Shown one piece after another: positions 60,599 to 64,000 of a stretch of DNA of 64,000 nt. The position numbers and the translations under genes are program-made. The DNA comes from Bradyrhizobium sp. B097 (GTDB lineage: Bacteria > Pseudomonadota > Alphaproteobacteria > Rhizobiales > Xanthobacteraceae). A model generated the notes under the pieces. It did not search any database. It had not been told where the DNA came from and worked only from the letters and a program-made list of their open reading frames with translations. The stretch lies in NCBI RefSeq assembly GCF_038957035.1, contig NZ_CP152412.1, forward strand, positions 4,398,501 to 4,462,500. Reading direction: 5' to 3'. Numbering within the stretch: the first letter of the stretch is position 1; every line of letters begins with the position of its first letter.

Positions 60599-61420
60599 TC
60601 AGCGCGTGCCTGTGGCGCGCGGTGCCGTCTGCCGCGTCAGCAAGGCGCGGGTGGCCGCGGTGACGTCCTGCTGGCGCATCAGGCTCTCGCCGACCAAGAA
60701 GGTCGACATTCCGACGCGCTCGAGGCGGGCCAGATCGTCGGGCGTGAAGATGCCGCTCTCGCCGACCATCAGGCGGTCGGCGGGGATCAGCGGCGCCAGC
60801 GCCTCGCTGGTCGCAAGCGTGGTCTCGAAGGTGCGCAGATTGCGGTTGTTGACGCCGATCATCGGCGAGCGAAGTTTTAGGGCACGGTCGAGCTCGGCGC
60901 GGTCGTGGATCTCGATCAGCACGTCCATGCCGTAGCCGAGTGCCGCGTCCTCGATGTCCTTGGCCGCGGCATCGTCGAGCGCGGCCATGATGATCAGGAT
61001 GCAGTCGGCGCCGTGGGCGCGCGCTTCCGCCACCTGATAGGTGTCGAACATGAAATCCTTGCGCAGCACCGGCAGATTGGTTGCCGCGCGGGCCGCGACC
61101 ATGAAGTCGAGATGGCCCTGGAACGAGGGCGCATCCGTCAGCACCGACAGGCACGCCGCGCCGCCCGCCTCATAGGCTTTCGCGAGCGCGGGCGGATCGA
61201 AGTCGGCCCGGATCAGCCCCTTCGAGGGCGAGGCCTTCTTCACTTCCGCGATCAGGGCGTAGTCGCCGCGTGCATGCTTGTCCTTGAGGGCGCGGACGAA
61301 GCCGCGTGGAGCTGAGGCCGCTTTCGCCTGCGCCTCGACCTCGGCGAGCGGACGGGCGCGCTTCGCGGCGGCGATCTCCTCGCGCTTGTAAGCCTCGATC
61401 TTGGTCAGGATGTCGGACAT
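60599..61420 (-). CDS. trpC: indole-3-glycerol phosphate synthase
   Basis: 273 residues from [32 protein letters not shown] barrel with [21 protein letters not shown], the catalytic Lys-Glu region [27 protein letters not shown] and [15 protein letters not shown]. The frame to 61849 overlaps trpD and is not coding. Closes the indole ring of CdRP in tryptophan synthesis. Follows trpD after 11 bp. Confidence 0.96.
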   Translation of the reverse strand: MSDILTKIEAYKREEIAAAKRARPLAEVEAQAKAASAPRGFVRALKDKHARGDYALIAEVKKASPSKGLIRADFDPPALAKAYEAGGAACLSVLTDAPSFQGHLDFMVAARAATNLPVLRKDFMFDTYQVAEARAHGADCILIIMAALDDAAAKDIEDAALGYGMDVLIEIHDRAELDRALKLRSPMIGVNNRNLRTFETTLATSEALAPLIPADRLMVGESGIFTPDDLARLERVGMSTFLVGESLMRQQDVTAATRALLTRQTAPRATGTR

Positions 61421-61431
61421 GTCCCGCGCTC

Positions 61432-62445
61432 TCAGCCGTTGGAAACCGCGACAAGATGCTTCAGCCGCGCCGCGGCCGCGCCGCTGTCGAGCGACTGGGC
61501 GCCGATCGCCACGCCTTCCTTCAAATCCTTGGCGCGGCCGGCCACGATCAGGGCGGCCGCCGCATTGAGCAGCGCGACGTCGCGATAGGCGCTTGGCTTG
61601 CCAGCAAGCACGCTCGACAGCGCGATCGCATTGGCATCGGCATCGCCGCCCTTCAGCGCCTCGCCGCCGACGCGGCCGAGGCCCGCATCTTCCGGCGTCA
61701 CCTCGGATGTCCTGATCTCGCCGTTCTCGAGCGTTGCAACGAAGGTCGGGCCGGTGAGGGTGATCTCGTCGAGGCCATCGGAGCCGTGCACGACCCAGAC
61801 CTTGTCGGAGCCGAGGTTCTTCAGCACCTGCGCCAGCGGCTGCACCCATTGCCGCGAGAACACGCCGACCATCTGCCGCTTGACGCCGGCCGGGTTCGAC
61901 AGCGGCCCGAGCAGGTTGAAGATGGTGCGGGTGGCGAGTTCGACCCGGGTCGGGCCGACGTTCTTCATTGCCGGATGATGCGAAGGCGCGAACATGAAGC
62001 CGATGCCGGCTTCCTTGACGCAGCGCCCGACTTGCGCGGGCGTCAGGTCGAGTTTGACGCCGAGCGCGGCCAGTACGTCGGCGGCGCCCGAGCGCGACGA
62101 CAGTGCGCGGTTGCCATGCTTGGCAACGGGCACGCCGGCGCCGGCCACGATGAAGGCGGCGCAGGTCGAGACGTTGACCGAGCCGGAGCCGTCGCCGCCG
62201 GTGCCGACGATGTCGACGGCCTCCGCCGGTGCGGTAACGCGCAGCATCTTGCCGCGCATCGCGCTGACCGCGCCGGTGATCTCCTCGACGGTCTCGCCGC
62301 GCACCCGCAGCGCCATCAACAGCCCGCCCATCTGCGAGGGCGTGGCTTCGCCCGACATCATGCTGTCGAAGGCGGACGCCGCCTCTTCACGCGTCAGCGT
62401 GGCGCCGGTGGCGACTTTTCCGATGATCGATTTCAGGTCGTCCAT
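61432..62445 (-). CDS. trpD: anthranilate phosphoribosyltransferase
   Basis: 337 residues. PRPP-binding [49 protein letters not shown] and anthranilate site [47 protein letters not shown] are complete. It joins anthranilate to PRPP. First of trpD-trpC-moaC; trpE and trpG must lie elsewhere or upstream. Confidence 0.96.
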   Translation of the reverse strand: MDDLKSIIGKVATGATLTREEAASAFDSMMSGEATPSQMGGLLMALRVRGETVEEITGAVSAMRGKMLRVTAPAEAVDIVGTGGDGSGSVNVSTCAAFIVAGAGVPVAKHGNRALSSRSGAADVLAALGVKLDLTPAQVGRCVKEAGIGFMFAPSHHPAMKNVGPTRVELATRTIFNLLGPLSNPAGVKRQMVGVFSRQWVQPLAQVLKNLGSDKVWVVHGSDGLDEITLTGPTFVATLENGEIRTSEVTPEDAGLGRVGGEALKGGDADANAIALSSVLAGKPSAYRDVALLNAAAALIVAGRAKDLKEGVAIGAQSLDSGAAAARLKHLVAVSNG

Positions 62446-62515
62446 TCGCTGGCTCAGGGTCTGTTGTTGGAGCTTGGTCGGCGCGCAGCGCGTCGCCGCG
62501 CTGTTCCGATCATGC

Positions 62516-64000
62516 TCAATTATTTGCGCCTGTCACCTGTGCGAAGGCTGCCTGGTTGACGGTCACACCGATGTCGGTCTCGATCTTCGCGACATATTGC
62601 GCGACCTGCTCGTCGCTGAGCGAGCGCCGCAGCGCCTCGGAGAGCTGCTTGACCTCGTTGGAGGCGAAGTCGACCGGGGGCACCGTCACATCGGTGACGC
62701 GGAACACCACCCACTGGCTGCCGCCGGCCGCGGAGGTCTGTCCGTCGCCGTCCTTGGCGGTGCGGAATGCGGCCGCGATCACGCCGGCCGGCACGTTGGG
62801 CAGCGTGGCCTCGCGGCGGAAGTTCGCAGCGGTCTCGACCTTGACGCCGGCCGCCGTGGCCTCGTCGGCGAGCTTGGCGCCGCTGTCGAGCTTCTGGACC
62901 ATCTCGGTCGCCTTGGCGCGCAGCTTGGCGGAGATCTGGTCCTCGCGCCACTTGGCCTCGACCTGGTCGCGGACCTCGTCGAGGGTGCGCTCGCGCGACG
63001 GCGTGATGCCTGTTACGTCGTACCAGACATAGCCGTTGTTGAACTGGATCGGGTCGTTGTCGACGCCGACGTCGCTGTTGAAGGCCTGCGACACCACGTC
63101 GAGGCCGCGCGGGATGTTTGACGCGACCTGGCCGTTCGGCAGACGCCCCGAGCGATCGATCGCGTCGATGGTGACGGCGGTCAATTTCAGCTTCTGCGCA
63201 GCGTCGATCACGCTGGAGCCGCCGCCGCGCTCGTCTTCCATCTTGTCGCGGAGCTCGGCGACCTTGGCGCGGGCGCGCTCGGTCGCGATCTCGTTCTTCA
63301 CCTGCTGCGCAAGGCCCTCATAGGTCGGGGTCACGCCGGGCTCGATCTTGCCGACCTTGACCAGCGCCACGCCGAAGCGGCCCTGGACCGGCTGGCTGAC
63401 TTCACCGGCGGGCAGGGAGAAGGCGGCGTCGCCGACGGCCGGATCGAGGATCGCAGACTTCGCGACCAGGCCGAGATTGACGTCGGCGGGATTGAGCTTG
63501 CGCTCCTTGGCGATGTCGTCGAACGAGGCGCCAGAAGTGATGCGGGCGCGGGCGGCCTGCGCCTCACCGGCGTCCGGAAACACAATCTGCGAGACCTCGC
63601 GCTTCTCCGGCGTGCTGAGCCGGTCCTTGCGCTCCTCGAAGATCTTCTTGGCATCCTCGTCGGACACGGTCTCCCACTTGCCGATTTCCTCCGGCGTGAT
63701 CGCGACGAAGGCGATCTTGCGGTACTCGGGCGCGCGGAACTGGACCTTGTGGTCCTCGAAATAGGCGGCGAGCGCCTCGGGCGAGGGCGGATCGATGGTG
63801 CCGGCCTGCGCGGCGCCGAGCGTGACGTAGTCGATCGAGCGCTGCTCGTTCTGGAAACGGGTCAGCGCCTCGATCATCGATTTGGTCGGCTCGATCCCGG
63901 ACGAGATGGTGCCGGCGATCTGCCGCCGCAGGCCGACGCGGCGCTGCTCGGCGATGTAGCGGCCCTCGGTGTAGCCGAAGTTGCGGATCACGGACTGGAA
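62516..64000 (-). CDS. ppiD: PpiD-like peptidyl-prolyl isomerase / folding chaperone (5' end outside window)
   Basis: The 494 visible residues are the C-terminal part; the frame continues beyond base 64000. Includes a parvulin (PPIC) region [87 protein letters not shown] and a long C-terminal SurA/PpiD-like segment. PpiD is anchored in the inner membrane and aids folding of exported proteins. It lies 70 bp before trpD on the same strand, a usual order in this group. Confidence 0.88.
   Translation of the reverse strand, partial: FQSVIRNFGYTEGRYIAEQRRVGLRRQIAGTISSGIEPTKSMIEALTRFQNEQRSIDYVTLGAAQAGTIDPPSPEALAAYFEDHKVQFRAPEYRKIAFVAITPEEIGKWETVSDEDAKKIFEERKDRLSTPEKREVSQIVFPDAGEAQAARARITSGASFDDIAKERKLNPADVNLGLVAKSAILDPAVGDAAFSLPAGEVSQPVQGRFGVALVKVGKIEPGVTPTYEGLAQQVKNEIATERARAKVAELRDKMEDERGGGSSVIDAAQKLKLTAVTIDAIDRSGRLPNGQVASNIPRGLDVVSQAFNSDVGVDNDPIQFNNGYVWYDVTGITPSRERTLDEVRDQVEAKWREDQISAKLRAKATEMVQKLDSGAKLADEATAAGVKVETAANFRREATLPNVPAGVIAAAFRTAKDGDGQTSAAGGSQWVVFRVTDVTVPPVDFASNEVKQLSEALRRSLSDEQVAQYVAKIETDIGVTVNQAAFAQVTGANN

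Overview
The window is a chromosomal segment of a GC-rich alphaproteobacterium, most likely Bradyrhizobium or a close relative such as Rhodopseudomonas. The evidence is the gene order (rpsB-tsf-pyrH-frr-uppS-cdsA-dxr-rseP-bamA-lpxD-fabZ-lpxA-lpxI-lpxB, then gltA, gltX, comEC, lexA, moeA, and moaC-trpC-trpD-ppiD), the use of LpxI, an alphaproteobacterial SOS box (GTTC-N7-GTTC) upstream of lexA, and the protein sequences themselves. This is recognition from memory; no search was run.

Region 1 (1-17.2 kb, + strand) is a housekeeping block. It holds translation factors and UMP kinase, the entry into undecaprenyl and phospholipid synthesis, the DXP isoprenoid step, envelope proteolysis and outer-membrane assembly (RseP, BamA), and the lipid A pathway (LpxD, FabZ, LpxA, LpxI, LpxB). 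A small exported KTSC-like gene sits antisense between fabZ and lpxA. A two-gene ArsR/SRPBCC unit with a perfect inverted-repeat operator closes the block.

Region 2 (17.2-25.7 kb) carries citrate synthase and glutamyl-tRNA synthetase on the minus strand, a divergent glutaminyl-tRNA synthetase, a SnoaL-like protein, an SPW membrane protein, an MHS-type transporter and the first quarter of comEC.

Region 3 (about 25.68-40.60 kb) is a 14.9-kb integrated element that splits comEC. An intact tyrosine recombinase lies just inside the left end. A near-identical 17-bp core (one mismatch) occurs at both ends and restores the comEC frame exactly when the element is removed, giving an ORF of about 761 codons. 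The element has an early module (AlpA-like regulator, RepA-like AAA ATPase), a short structural module (HK97-type major capsid protein, cold-shock protein, ClpP-like protease between two homologous SPRY-like proteins) and a cargo end (AlbA_2/Schlafen-type protein, zinc-finger proteins, small unknowns). I found no portal, large terminase, tail, holin or lysin gene. It therefore looks like a capsid-encoding phage satellite or a reduced prophage rather than a full phage. This is the most interesting part of the window.

Region 4 (40.6-46.1 kb) has the 3' three quarters of comEC, two small unknown genes, lexA with its SOS box, moeA and a HAD hydrolase. Region 5 (46.1-57.1 kb) looks like accessory DNA between moeA and moaC: an intact IS5/IS427-type insertion sequence inside a patch of palindromic repeats, a NarL-type two-component pair, a tandem DUF2380-like exported protein, two substrate-binding proteins without permeases, an orphan terminator that may end a small RNA, an old-yellow-enzyme-family oxidoreductase, a CtpA-type S41 protease and a 19-bp inverted-repeat element. 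Region 6 (57.1-64 kb, minus strand) has a GGDEF-EAL protein and the block ppiD (cut by the window edge)-trpD-trpC-moaC. No tRNA, rRNA or CRISPR array was seen.
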